Positions 30,905 to 38,084 of a stretch of DNA of 40,877 nt are shown in pieces. The stretch lies in the NCBI GenBank assembly GCA_030647435.1, contig JAUSJX010000078.1, positions 1 to 40,877 of the forward strand. Direction: 5' to 3'. Position 1 is the first letter of the stretch, and each line of letters opens with the position of its first letter. The translations under genes were made by a program, and so were the position numbers. The notes beneath the pieces are model-generated. The model was not told the DNA's origin, did not search any database, and worked only from the letters and a program-made list of their open reading frames with translations. The DNA is from Candidatus Rokuibacteriota bacterium (lineage in GTDB: Bacteria > Methylomirabilota > Methylomirabilia > Rokubacteriales > CSP1-6).

Positions 30905-32459
30905 TCACCCACACCTGGTCCCAGCGCTCGTGGGCCGAATGGCTCTTGAAGATGCTCTGGACCCGCCCCCGCGCGACGTTCGTATCGCCGTACTCGAAGA
31001 GCGGAATGACGGGCAGGTCGCGCATGAGAATCTCCTGCGCCGCAAAGTAGTATTTCGCGCGCTCCGCCTGGGTCGTCGCGGAGGCTGCCTGGCGGAAGAT
31101 CTCGTCCAGCTTAGGATTGCAGTACCGCGAGACATTGGCGAACGGGGCCGGCCTGATATTGTCGCAGACATACATGCGCGCGACGCCGATCCCCGGGTCG
31201 CCGTACGTCGTGTAGTTGTGGATGTGGATGTCGAAGTCGTAGTTCTTATAAACCCTGTCGAGCATCAGGGAGCGCTCCATGGGCATTTGCTTAACGTTGA
31301 TGCCGACGGAGCGGAGCTGCTGGGCAACCACCTCGGAGGCCTTGTTCGCGGCCGAGTTGGCGGGGTCGTAGACGAAGCGGAGCGTCAAGCGCTCACCGTT
31401 CGCCCCCTTGGGATAGCCCGCCTCGTCGAGGATCGCGGCGGCCTTGGCCGGGTCATAGGCGTAGATCGGCACCTTGGGGTTGTGCGCCCAGGCGAGGGTT
31501 GACGGGATCGGGCTGATCGCCGGGCGGCCCTGGCCGAAGTAGCCCTTCTCCACGAGAAACTTCTTGTCGATCGCATGCGCGATGGCCTGGCGCACGCGGA
31601 GGTCCTCGAGCGGCTTCGACTCCTTTTGGTTGAAGAAGAGTGTGACCACTTCGGGGAAGAGCATGTACTCCTTCACGACCACGCCAGGCATCGCTTTCAA
31701 CCGCCCCGCCTGCTCCACCGGAAGCCAGAAGGAGTAGAGCACGTCCACCTCGCCCTTCTCGAAGGCGAGCACACGGGAGGCCGGGTTCGGCATCACGCGC
31801 AGCACGACGCGATCGAGATAGGGCTGGCCCTTCTTGAAGTAGTCGGGGTTGCGCTCGAGGACGTAGTGGCTGCCCTTGACCGCCTCCGCGATCTTGAACG
31901 GCCCGGTGCCGACGGGCTTGCGGTTGAATTCCGCCGTCGTGAAGTCCTGGCCCGCGAGGAGATGCTTGGGCACGATGGCCCCGGTATTCAGCGCGGTCAT
32001 GAAGACGAAGGGGCCGAAGGGCGCCTTGAGCTTGACCACCGCCGTGTACGGGTCGGGGGTCTCGACTGCCGCGACCAGCGAATAGGACAGGCGGCCGACC
32101 GGATGGTATTTCGGCAGCACCTCGGTATAGGTGAACTTGACGTCCTCCGACGTAAAAGGCTTGCCGTCGTGCCACTTGACGTCGCGACGGAGCTTGAAGG
32201 TATACGTGAGCCCGTCGACGCTGACCGTCCACGACTCGGCGAGGTCCGGATGGTTCCGGTACTCGTTGTCGAGATGCGTCAGCCCATTGAAGAGCTTGCC
32301 CATGAGCGCCCACGCCTGGGTGTCCGTCGTGGTGCCCGGGTTCATCGTCGGCGGGTCCGCGCCGATAGCCTGCACGACCGTGCCGCCGCGGACCGGCGTC
32401 TGCGCCTGCGCGGCGCCAGGCAGCGCTGCCAGCAGCAACGACAAGACGAGCTTGAGCAT
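30891..32459 (-). CDS. Family 5 extracellular solute-binding protein (DppA/OppA-like)
   Basis: A 522-residue periplasmic binding protein. The signal peptide is LKLVLSLLLAALPGAAQAQ, and the mature start TPVRGGTVVQAIGADPPTMN is classic for the family. LAESWTVSVDGLTYTFKLR and VKWHDGKPFTSEDVKFTY follow, and then GTGPFKIAEAVKG. I chose the ATG at 32459, which gives the clean signal peptide and sits five bases from the lyase gene stop. It would deliver substrate to the DppB/DppC-like channel encoded downstream. The MmgE/PrpD start overlaps its 3' end by 14 bases. Confidence 0.92.
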   Translation of the reverse strand: MLKLVLSLLLAALPGAAQAQTPVRGGTVVQAIGADPPTMNPGTTTDTQAWALMGKLFNGLTHLDNEYRNHPDLAESWTVSVDGLTYTFKLRRDVKWHDGKPFTSEDVKFTYTEVLPKYHPVGRLSYSLVAAVETPDPYTAVVKLKAPFGPFVFMTALNTGAIVPKHLLAGQDFTTAEFNRKPVGTGPFKIAEAVKGSHYVLERNPDYFKKGQPYLDRVVLRVMPNPASRVLAFEKGEVDVLYSFWLPVEQAGRLKAMPGVVVKEYMLFPEVVTLFFNQKESKPLEDLRVRQAIAHAIDKKFLVEKGYFGQGRPAISPIPSTLAWAHNPKVPIYAYDPAKAAAILDEAGYPKGANGERLTLRFVYDPANSAANKASEVVAQQLRSVGINVKQMPMERSLMLDRVYKNYDFDIHIHNYTTYGDPGIGVARMYVCDNIRPAPFANVSRYCNPKLDEIFRQAASATTQAERAKYYFAAQEILMRDLPVIPLFEYGDTNVARGRVQSIFKSHSAHERWDQVWVSDGK

Positions 32460-32463
32460 GGAC

Positions 32464-33978
32464 TTAGCCTCCGATGATCGCGTCAATGGCGGCCTCGAGC
32501 GTGCGCGCGGCCGCGGCCAGCCGCGCATTGATAGAGGCCACGGTCGCCTCGTCGGCCTTGAGGCCGTCCTCGAAGAAGGCCGCCTGGCGCAGCGATTCGG
32601 CGGGCGCGGGCCCGCCCCGCATCGTGCGCGCGGCGACGAAGCGGCCCGGGTCGAGGGCCGTCTTGATCTGCGCGGCGTCGAGGCCTGCCGGCTTGCCGTG
32701 GTAGGCGACGGCCGCCTCGTCCAGGAGGGCGGGCGTCACGCCGTCGGGCCCGACTCCCCTGTCTTCGCAGAGACGGACGAGGATGCCGACGATCTGGTGC
32801 GCCGTGCGCCAGGGCAGGTCCCGCTCGCGGCAGAGCGCGCCGGCGAGATCGGTCGCCGTCGCCCAGTGGCGCCATGCCTGCTCGCGCATGTGCTCAGTAC
32901 GGATCCCGAGCGCCGGCAGCAGCTCGCAGAACCAGTCGAGGTCCCTCGCGCAATTGTCGGAGACGCGCCAGAGCGCCTCGAGGGCGTAGTAGCGCTCCGT
33001 GATGGGCAGGCCGGTCGGCCCCTTGAGCGCGTGATAGGCGGTGACGACGCAGCCTATCGCCTCGGCAGAGGCGCCCTTGACCTCGGCGGGGCCGATGACG
33101 TTTTTCTTCTGCGTCATGATGCTGGACGTGTTGCAGAAGCGGTCGGGAATGTCCACGAAGCCGAACTCGCTCGTGCTCCAGAGAATCAGGTCGTCGGCCC
33201 ACTTCGCCAGTGTGTGATAGAGGAGGGCCACGGCCATCGGCACGTCCAGGCTGTCGTCCGCGTTCAGCTCCAGGATCGCGTCGGCCATGTTCTCGTGGAT
33301 CGAGTCGAAGCCCAGAAGCTCGGCCGTCCGCTCGCGATTGAGCGGGAAGTCCGAGCCGACCATGATGGCGGCGCCGGCCGGGCTCGTGTTGACGCGCCCG
33401 TACACGCCGTGGAGGCGCTCGAAGTCGCGCCCGAGGTTGGCCGCCCAGGACAAGAGGAGATGCGCGAGCGTCATGGGCTGGGCGTGCTGGCCGAAGCTGT
33501 ACCCGGGGAGGATCGTGTCCGTGTGCTGCCGAGCGAGCCCGATCAGCACGCGGCGCAGCGTGTTGACGCCTTCGAGGATCCGCAGCACCTTCTCCCGCTG
33601 GAGGGTGTTGATGCCGACCGAGGAGAGATCGCCCGAGCTGCGCCCGAGGTGGAGCCGTCCGCCGATCTCCTCGCCGAGCGCGCGGATCAGGTACTGCTCG
33701 CCCGAGTGAAGCCCGCCGCCCGACTTCGTCCGCGCCTCCTCGACACCGTCCTTTTCCATGCGGCGGAGCGCTTCGAGGATGGCCTTGCCGTGCTCGCGCC
33801 GGAGCAGGCCCTCCTCGGTCAGCATGACGGCCTGCGCCTTGTCAAAGGCGTGGAGCGCGTGGAACATGAGGCGCGAGCGGCCGGCGGCCAGCTTGCCGAG
33901 CTGCGGGAGCATCTCTTCGCGGAGCCTGATGCCGCCGGCGCGGAACCCGCGGTACTCGGGTGAGGGCTGCTTGAGCAT
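32464..33978 (-). CDS. Divergent argininosuccinate-lyase-like C-N lyase
   Basis: A 504-residue member of the fumarase/aspartase superfamily, closest in pattern to argininosuccinate lyase. The catalytic loop reads S285-S-I-M-T-Q-K-K-N293-V, keeping the Ser, Lys and Asn but losing both Pro residues of MPxKKNP. The substrate loop GRSRNDQ becomes G112-R-S-S-G-D117, so the Arg and Asn that hold argininosuccinate are gone. The TH pair of the catalytic PGYTHLQ becomes P158-G-Y-S-F-G-Q, so its His is missing. It is thus probably not ArgH. A beta-elimination releasing fumarate from another N-substituted aspartate is a fair guess. It heads an operon with a peptide-type importer and an MmgE/PrpD enzyme. 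AAGGAGGG lies ten bases before the ATG. Confidence 0.85.
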   Translation of the reverse strand: MLKQPSPEYRGFRAGGIRLREEMLPQLGKLAAGRSRLMFHALHAFDKAQAVMLTEEGLLRREHGKAILEALRRMEKDGVEEARTKSGGGLHSGEQYLIRALGEEIGGRLHLGRSSGDLSSVGINTLQREKVLRILEGVNTLRRVLIGLARQHTDTILPGYSFGQHAQPMTLAHLLLSWAANLGRDFERLHGVYGRVNTSPAGAAIMVGSDFPLNRERTAELLGFDSIHENMADAILELNADDSLDVPMAVALLYHTLAKWADDLILWSTSEFGFVDIPDRFCNTSSIMTQKKNVIGPAEVKGASAEAIGCVVTAYHALKGPTGLPITERYYALEALWRVSDNCARDLDWFCELLPALGIRTEHMREQAWRHWATATDLAGALCRERDLPWRTAHQIVGILVRLCEDRGVGPDGVTPALLDEAAVAYHGKPAGLDAAQIKTALDPGRFVAARTMRGGPAPAESLRQAAFFEDGLKADEATVASINARLAAAARTLEAAIDAIIGG

Positions 33979-34009
33979 GAGCGCGACTCCCTCCTTGGTG
34001 AGCCGCCGT

Positions 34010-34039
34010 ATGATAGCAGTCGCCGGGGGACAGGTTCAA
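34010..34039 (-). promoter_or_regulatory. Sigma70-like promoter for the lyase/importer operon
   Basis: On the minus strand, TTGAAC (34039-34034, 4 of 6) and TATCAT (34015-34010, 5 of 6) are 18 bases apart. Predicted start near 34003 gives a 25-base leader containing AAGGAGGG (33996-33989). The site lies in the 78-base divergent gap. The plus-strand side has a good ribosome-binding site for the SCP2-like gene but no clear promoter. Confidence 0.5.
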
Positions 34040-34056
34040 CGAGAGAGGAGCCTACG

Positions 34057-34425
34057 ATGATCGAGCGGCTATTCGAGCTGGTGAACGCCGACGCGGCGCT
34101 CGTGCGCCGCGGCCGGTTCCTCACGACGGACTTCCTGGTCGAGGTAGGGGACGAGCCCTTCCACATCTCCGTGCAGGACGGCCGCATCGCCTCGGTGACG
34201 CGCGGCCCGGCGGCCGCGCGCCCGTGGCGCTTCGCCATACGCGCGAGCGCGGAGGCGTGGCGAGAGTTCTGGCAGCCCGTGCCTCGTCCGGGGTACCACG
34301 ACCTCTTCGCCCTGACGCGCTTCGGCCACGCGCGCATCGAGGGCGACCTCCTGCCCCTCATGGCCAACCTCCGCTACGTGAAGGAAGTCCTCGAGACGCC
34401 GCGACGCCTCGCGAGGAGCGCCTGA
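34057..34425 (+). CDS. Small SCP2-like sterol-carrier-domain protein (tentative)
   Basis: A 122-residue cytoplasmic protein with no signal peptide. The middle, FLVEVGDEPFHISVQDGRI, followed by FAIRASAEAWREFWQPVP and LRYVKEVLET, resembles the SCP2/lipid-binding fold in its strand and helix pattern. I cannot name a close family with certainty. GAGAGGAG precedes the ATG by about seven bases. The stop is separated by one base from the start of an alpha/beta hydrolase, so the two are translated together, and the protein may bind or present a hydrophobic substrate to that hydrolase (inference). Confidence 0.75.
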   Translation: MIERLFELVNADAALVRRGRFLTTDFLVEVGDEPFHISVQDGRIASVTRGPAAARPWRFAIRASAEAWREFWQPVPRPGYHDLFALTRFGHARIEGDLLPLMANLRYVKEVLETPRRLARSA

Positions 34426-34426
34426 G

Positions 34427-35287
34427 ATGGCCGCGCGGATCGAACCGATAGCCGGACGGTACGTGCACTTGACGCTCGGCGGCCGCCACTGCCGCGTCTA
34501 TTTCGAGGAGGCCGGCGGCGGCATTCCCCTGCTCTGTCTCCACACCGCCGGCTCGGACGGCAGGCAATTCCGCCACCTGATGAACGATGCGGCGGTGACG
34601 GATCACTTCCGCGTCATCGCGTTCGACCTGCCGTGGCACGGCAAGTCCACGCCGCCCGTCGGCTGGGAAAACGAAGAGTACAGGCTGACGACGGCGGCCT
34701 ACGTCGAGGCCGTCATGGCGTTCAGCCGCGCGCTCGACCTCGACCGGCCCGTGGTCATGGGCTGCTCGATGGGCGGCCGCATCGTCCTCCAGCTGGCCCT
34801 GGACCACGCGGCCGACCTGGGCGCGGTCATCGGTCTCGAGGCGGCCGACCACCAGACGCCCTGGTACGACACGGAGTGGCTCCACCGCCCCGATGTCCAC
34901 GGGGGCGAGGTCTGCGCCGCGCTGGTCTCAGGCCTCGTCGGCGCGCCGGCTCCCCACGAGCACCGCTGGGAGACGCTCTGGGGCTACATGCAGAGCGGCC
35001 CCGGCGTCTTCAAGGGCGACCTCTACTTCTACCGCGTGGACTCGGACTTCCGCGATCGGGTCGCCGGAATCGACACCCGCGCCTGCCCCGTCCATCTCCT
35101 CACGGGCAGCTACGATTTCTCCTGCACGCCAGAAGACACGCTGCGCACGGCCGCCAAGATCAAGGGCACCGAGGCGGCGATCATGGAAGGACTCGGGCAT
35201 TTCCCGATGAGCGAAGATCCGGCGCGTTTCCGCGAATACATCCTGCCCGTCCTCGACAAGATCCGCGCCGCCCGTTCCACCGCGTGA
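34427..35287 (+). CDS. Alpha/beta hydrolase, coupled to the SCP2-like protein
   Basis: A 286-residue alpha/beta-hydrolase-fold enzyme. The nucleophile elbow is G112-C-S114-M-G-G, with acid D230 (TGSYDFSC) and H258 (GLGHFP) completing the triad. The oxyanion region is LLCLHTAGSDGRQF near residue 35. No signal peptide is seen, so it acts in the cytoplasm, on an ester, lactone or C-C substrate that cannot be inferred. The upstream gene ends one base before its ATG. A 96-base gap with no clear signal other than a TTGACC follows. Confidence 0.9.
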   Translation: MAARIEPIAGRYVHLTLGGRHCRVYFEEAGGGIPLLCLHTAGSDGRQFRHLMNDAAVTDHFRVIAFDLPWHGKSTPPVGWENEEYRLTTAAYVEAVMAFSRALDLDRPVVMGCSMGGRIVLQLALDHAADLGAVIGLEAADHQTPWYDTEWLHRPDVHGGEVCAALVSGLVGAPAPHEHRWETLWGYMQSGPGVFKGDLYFYRVDSDFRDRVAGIDTRACPVHLLTGSYDFSCTPEDTLRTAAKIKGTEAAIMEGLGHFPMSEDPARFREYILPVLDKIRAARSTA

Positions 35288-35383
35288 AGACGAGAGCGCC
35301 ACATTGACCGCGGTGGTACGCTCTGCCCCACTCGGCGATCCCGCCGTGAGGCAGTAGAACCCGATCAGGAGGGACTGACCAGA

Positions 35384-35989
35384 ATGGATGCGCGCGATCT
35401 TCTCCTCGAAGAGCACAGCGGAGTGCATTCGGCCGCCGTCGGGGGCAACAAGACGTCGATGGCCGAGCGGACCTTCAGCGGCCTGACCGACGACCAGATG
35501 CGGGTGCGCCCGCGCGAGGACCTGAACTCGCTGGCATGGCTCATGTGGCATATCAGCCGTGCCGAGGACATCATGGCCAACATCGTGATCAATGGCCGCA
35601 GCCAGGTGCTCGACGAGGGGTGGCTGCCGCGCCTGAAGATCCCGAACCGCGATTTCGGCATCGGCATGACCAAGCCGCAGGTGTCGGAGCTGACCGCGAA
35701 GGTAGACATCGCCGCGCTGCGGGACTACCGCGACGCCGTGGGGCGGCGCACCCGCGAGATCGTGAGCGCCTACGGTCCGAAGGATTGGGAGGGCAATATC
35801 GAGGCCGCCGCGGTCGAGCGGGCCGGAACGCTTGGGTGCTTCGGTGATCGCACCGAGGCGCTCGTCAAGGCCTTCACCGGCCGCCCGCGCCGCGCCGTAC
35901 TGAGCGGCATCATCGTCATGCACTCCGCCATGCACATGGGCGAAGGCGCCACCGTGCGGACGGCGGGAGGCTTCGGAACGGGCGTCTGA
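35384..35989 (+). CDS. DinB family protein
   Basis: A 201-residue four-helix-bundle protein of the DinB/YfiT-like superfamily. These are metal-binding proteins, some of them mycothiol- or bacillithiol-dependent transferases. The metal-ligand pattern is present: H56 in LAWLMWHISRAED, then HSAMHMGE near the C-terminus (H-x3-H). AGGAGGG lies about 11 bases ahead of the ATG, slightly long. It is tail-to-tail with the next hydrolase gene, with one base between the stops. Its function cannot be predicted beyond the fold. Confidence 0.87.
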   Translation: MDARDLLLEEHSGVHSAAVGGNKTSMAERTFSGLTDDQMRVRPREDLNSLAWLMWHISRAEDIMANIVINGRSQVLDEGWLPRLKIPNRDFGIGMTKPQVSELTAKVDIAALRDYRDAVGRRTREIVSAYGPKDWEGNIEAAAVERAGTLGCFGDRTEALVKAFTGRPRRAVLSGIIVMHSAMHMGEGATVRTAGGFGTGV

Positions 35990-35990
35990 C

Positions 35991-36764
35991 CTACGCGGCC
36001 GGGAGATTGTCGAGGAAGTCGCGCAGCACCCGGTTGAACGCTTCCGGCTGATCGAGATTCGACGAGTGTCCCGCGCCGGCGATCACCTCGAGCCTCGCGC
36101 CGGGGATCTTCTTCGCCATGTACTCGCAGGGGGTGAGGAAGGGCTGGTCCTGGTCGCCCACGATGATCAGCGTCGGCACCCGGATGGCCGCGAGCGCGTC
36201 GATCACGTGTGAGCCCTCCTGGGCCAGCATGCCGCGGGCCGCGTGGGCCAGGCCTTGCGCCGAGCGGTGCTCGCCCATCGCTTCGCGCATCTCCCGACTG
36301 CACCCGCTGAGAGCGTCCAGCCCGCGCGCCTCGAGCTCGGCCGCGCGCTCATGGGCCCGCTGGTTCCAGGCGGCGCGCGCCTCCGCGTTCCGGTAGCCGG
36401 GGCCTGAATCGCAGATGGCGAGCGCGCGGACCATCTCCGGATGGGCGAGGTAGAAGCCGAGCGAGGCGTAGCCGCCCAGCGAGAGACCGCCGATCACCGC
36501 TCGTTGGACGTTCAGGTGCCGGAGGAGCGCCTCCATGTCGGCAATAGTCAGGTCAGCCGAATACCTCGAAGGATCGGCAGGGCTCTCGGTCTGCCCGTGC
36601 CCGCGCATGCTCCAGCTGATGACCTGGTAGCCATCCTCGAGAGCGCGGTGCTGGCCGTCCCACATGCGGCGCGTGGCGGAGTAGCCGTGGCTCAGCAGCA
36701 CGGCCGGCCCGCTCCCGGATACCGCAAAGTCGATCTCGATCCCGTTCAGCCGCCCTCTACTCAT
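35991..36764 (-). CDS. Alpha/beta hydrolase (enol-lactonase-like)
   Basis: A 257-residue alpha/beta hydrolase of the 3-oxoadipate enol-lactonase/haloperoxidase-like group. HGYS (residues 26-29) forms the oxyanion region, SMRGHGQTESP follows near residue 52, and the nucleophile is S95 in GGLSLGGYAS. The acid is D204 or D206 in VGDQDQPF and the base is H233 in GAGHSSN. AAGGAGGG lies about six bases before the ATG. Its start also overlaps the TGA of a short upstream frame (ATGA), and an inverted-repeat element begins 21 bases upstream. The substrate is unknown. Confidence 0.9.
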   Translation of the reverse strand: MSRGRLNGIEIDFAVSGSGPAVLLSHGYSATRRMWDGQHRALEDGYQVISWSMRGHGQTESPADPSRYSADLTIADMEALLRHLNVQRAVIGGLSLGGYASLGFYLAHPEMVRALAICDSGPGYRNAEARAAWNQRAHERAAELEARGLDALSGCSREMREAMGEHRSAQGLAHAARGMLAQEGSHVIDALAAIRVPTLIIVGDQDQPFLTPCEYMAKKIPGARLEVIAGAGHSSNLDQPEAFNRVLRDFLDNLPAA

Positions 36765-36967
36765 CGCCGCCCTCCTTCTCTCCTGGGGTCAGGTCTTGCA
36801 TTCATGCATTCCCGCACCGATTCCACCCGGCGGGCCGGCGATGGCCGGGGCCCGATGTCGTAATTCAAGACCTGACCCCGAGGGACGAAGGACTTCGCGT
36901 CGTAGCTGAGGACGCGGGGATCGAGCCTGGGCGAGTGACGCAGGTCGGCGAACTTGCGGTTCAGCAT
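36761..36967 (-). CDS. Short hybrid frame running into the inverted-repeat element
   Basis: A 68-codon frame. Its first 28 residues (MLNRKFADLRHSPRLDPR, then VLSYDAKSFV) look like real coding sequence. The remainder (GQVLNYDIG, then an Arg/Pro-rich tail) is read out of the GGGGTCAGGTCTTG element. The TGA overlaps the ATG of the downstream hydrolase. It may be the stump of a gene broken by the element, a small coupled leader peptide, or chance. I recognise no family. Confidence 0.35.
   Translation of the reverse strand: MLNRKFADLRHSPRLDPRVLSYDAKSFVPRGQVLNYDIGPRPSPARRVESVRECMNARPDPRREGGRR
36785..36879. repeat. Inverted-repeat element with GGGGTCAGGTCTTG ends, copy 2
   Basis: The element is 95 bases long. 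The left arm GGGGTCAGGTCTTGCATT (36785-36802) and right arm AATTCAAGACCTGACCCC (36862-36879) pair at 17 of 18 positions. The last 28 bases differ from copy 1 (17453-17538) at a single site, while the centres are unrelated. As in copy 1, the left arm starts about 20 bases upstream of a minus-strand start codon. Confidence 0.85.
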
Positions 36968-36993
36968 GTGATTACGATACCGCGCCTTCCGGG

Positions 36994-37010
36994 AGAAGTG
37001 CTAGACTTCT
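36994..37010. promoter_or_regulatory. Inverted repeat just ahead of the PLP-enzyme start
   Basis: AGAAGT-GCTAG-ACTTCT is a perfect 6-base inverted repeat ending six bases before the ATG at 37017, with GGG and CCC flanks that can extend the stem. It covers the place where a ribosome-binding site should be, and none is otherwise obvious. It could be an operator or an RNA hairpin limiting translation. Confidence 0.4.
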
Positions 37011-37012
37011 GC

Positions 37013-37048
37013 CCCTATGACGTCGCCCGACCCTATGACGTCGCCAGA
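37013..37048. repeat. Tandem 18-base duplication of the start-codon region
   Basis: CCCTATGACGTCGCCCGA (37013-37030) is followed directly by CCCTATGACGTCGCCAGA (37031-37048), 17 of 18 identical. It gives the PLP enzyme two possible ATG starts (37017 and 37035) in the same frame, with the peptide MTSP repeated. Confidence 0.85.
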
Positions 37049-38084
37049 GTGGTCCCGCTACGCGCGCGCCTTGCCCTCGATCGCGCACGCCGTGGGGCGC
37101 ACGCCTCTCGTCCGGCTGAACCGCATCACCCTGGACGTCAAGCCCGCGATCTACGTCAAGGTCGAGTGGTACGGCGCGACGGGCAGCCTCAAGGACCGGA
37201 TCTATCTCCACATGTTCGAGCGGGCCGAGGCGCGAGGAGATCTCCGATCCGGCATGAGCGTGCTCGAGTGCTCGACGGGGAACGCGGGCATCGCCTGCTC
37301 CTGGGTCGCCGCCGTCAAGGGCTACGCCTGCACCATCGTGATGCCCGAGGGCATGAGCGAAGAGCGCAAGAAGATCATGCGCGCCTACGGCGCCGAGCTG
37401 ATCTTCACCAAGGGCGGCGAGAGCGACGTGGACCTCTCCCTCCGGCGCCTCCAGGAGATCCGCGCCGCAGACCCCGCGCGCTACTGGGTGCCGGGCCAGT
37501 TCGACAACGCCGACAACGTCGAAGCGCACATCCTCACGACAGGGCCGGAGATCCGCGAGCAGATGGACGGCCGGATCGGCGCCTTCGTGGATTCGCAGGG
37601 CTCCGGCGGGCTCCTCACGGGCGTCGGCCGATATCTGCGCCGGCATGACCCGGCGGTGCGTCTGTACGCAGTCGAGCCGGCCGAGTGCGCGCTGCTCTCG
37701 ACGCGCGCGTGGGGGCACCACGGCATCGAAGGAATCGGCGACGGCTTCGTGCCGAAGAACCTCGACGTCTCGCTCCTGACCGGCGTCATCACCACCACGA
37801 CCGACGAGAGCGTCGCCATCGCCCGCCGCCTCGCCAGGGAAGAAGGCATCTTCTGCGGCATCTCGAGCGGCTGCAACGTGGCCGCAGCGCTTAAGCTCGC
37901 GCGCAAGCACTCAGAGCTTCCGTCCATCGTGACCATCATCAACGACACCGGCCAACGCTACTTCACGACGCCGCTCTGCGGCGAGGACAAACACGTGGAC
38001 ATCCCCGAGCGGGAGCACCCGCTCGACCCGTACACGGTGGAGCAGCTCGACCGCTACCAGAAGACCTGGGAGATCATCGGGTGA
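37017..38084 (+). CDS. PLP-dependent cysteine synthase/cystathionine beta-synthase-like enzyme
   Basis: A 355-residue fold-type II PLP enzyme. The cofactor Lys is K59 in GATGSLKDR, the substrate loop is S86-T-G-N-A-G91, and the PLP-phosphate loop is GSGGLLTG near residue 193. CGISSGCNVAAAL follows in the C-terminal part. It is longer than CysK, lacks the CBS-domain tail, and replaces the usual NPGGSxKDR start of the Lys loop with WYGATG. It may act on a substrate other than O-acetylserine. The first six codons are a tandem duplication, so the true start could be ATG 37035. Its TGA overlaps the GTG start of the CoA-transferase A gene, coupling it to that pathway. Confidence 0.9.
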   Translation: MTSPDPMTSPEWSRYARALPSIAHAVGRTPLVRLNRITLDVKPAIYVKVEWYGATGSLKDRIYLHMFERAEARGDLRSGMSVLECSTGNAGIACSWVAAVKGYACTIVMPEGMSEERKKIMRAYGAELIFTKGGESDVDLSLRRLQEIRAADPARYWVPGQFDNADNVEAHILTTGPEIREQMDGRIGAFVDSQGSGGLLTGVGRYLRRHDPAVRLYAVEPAECALLSTRAWGHHGIEGIGDGFVPKNLDVSLLTGVITTTTDESVAIARRLAREEGIFCGISSGCNVAAALKLARKHSELPSIVTIINDTGQRYFTTPLCGEDKHVDIPEREHPLDPYTVEQLDRYQKTWEIIG

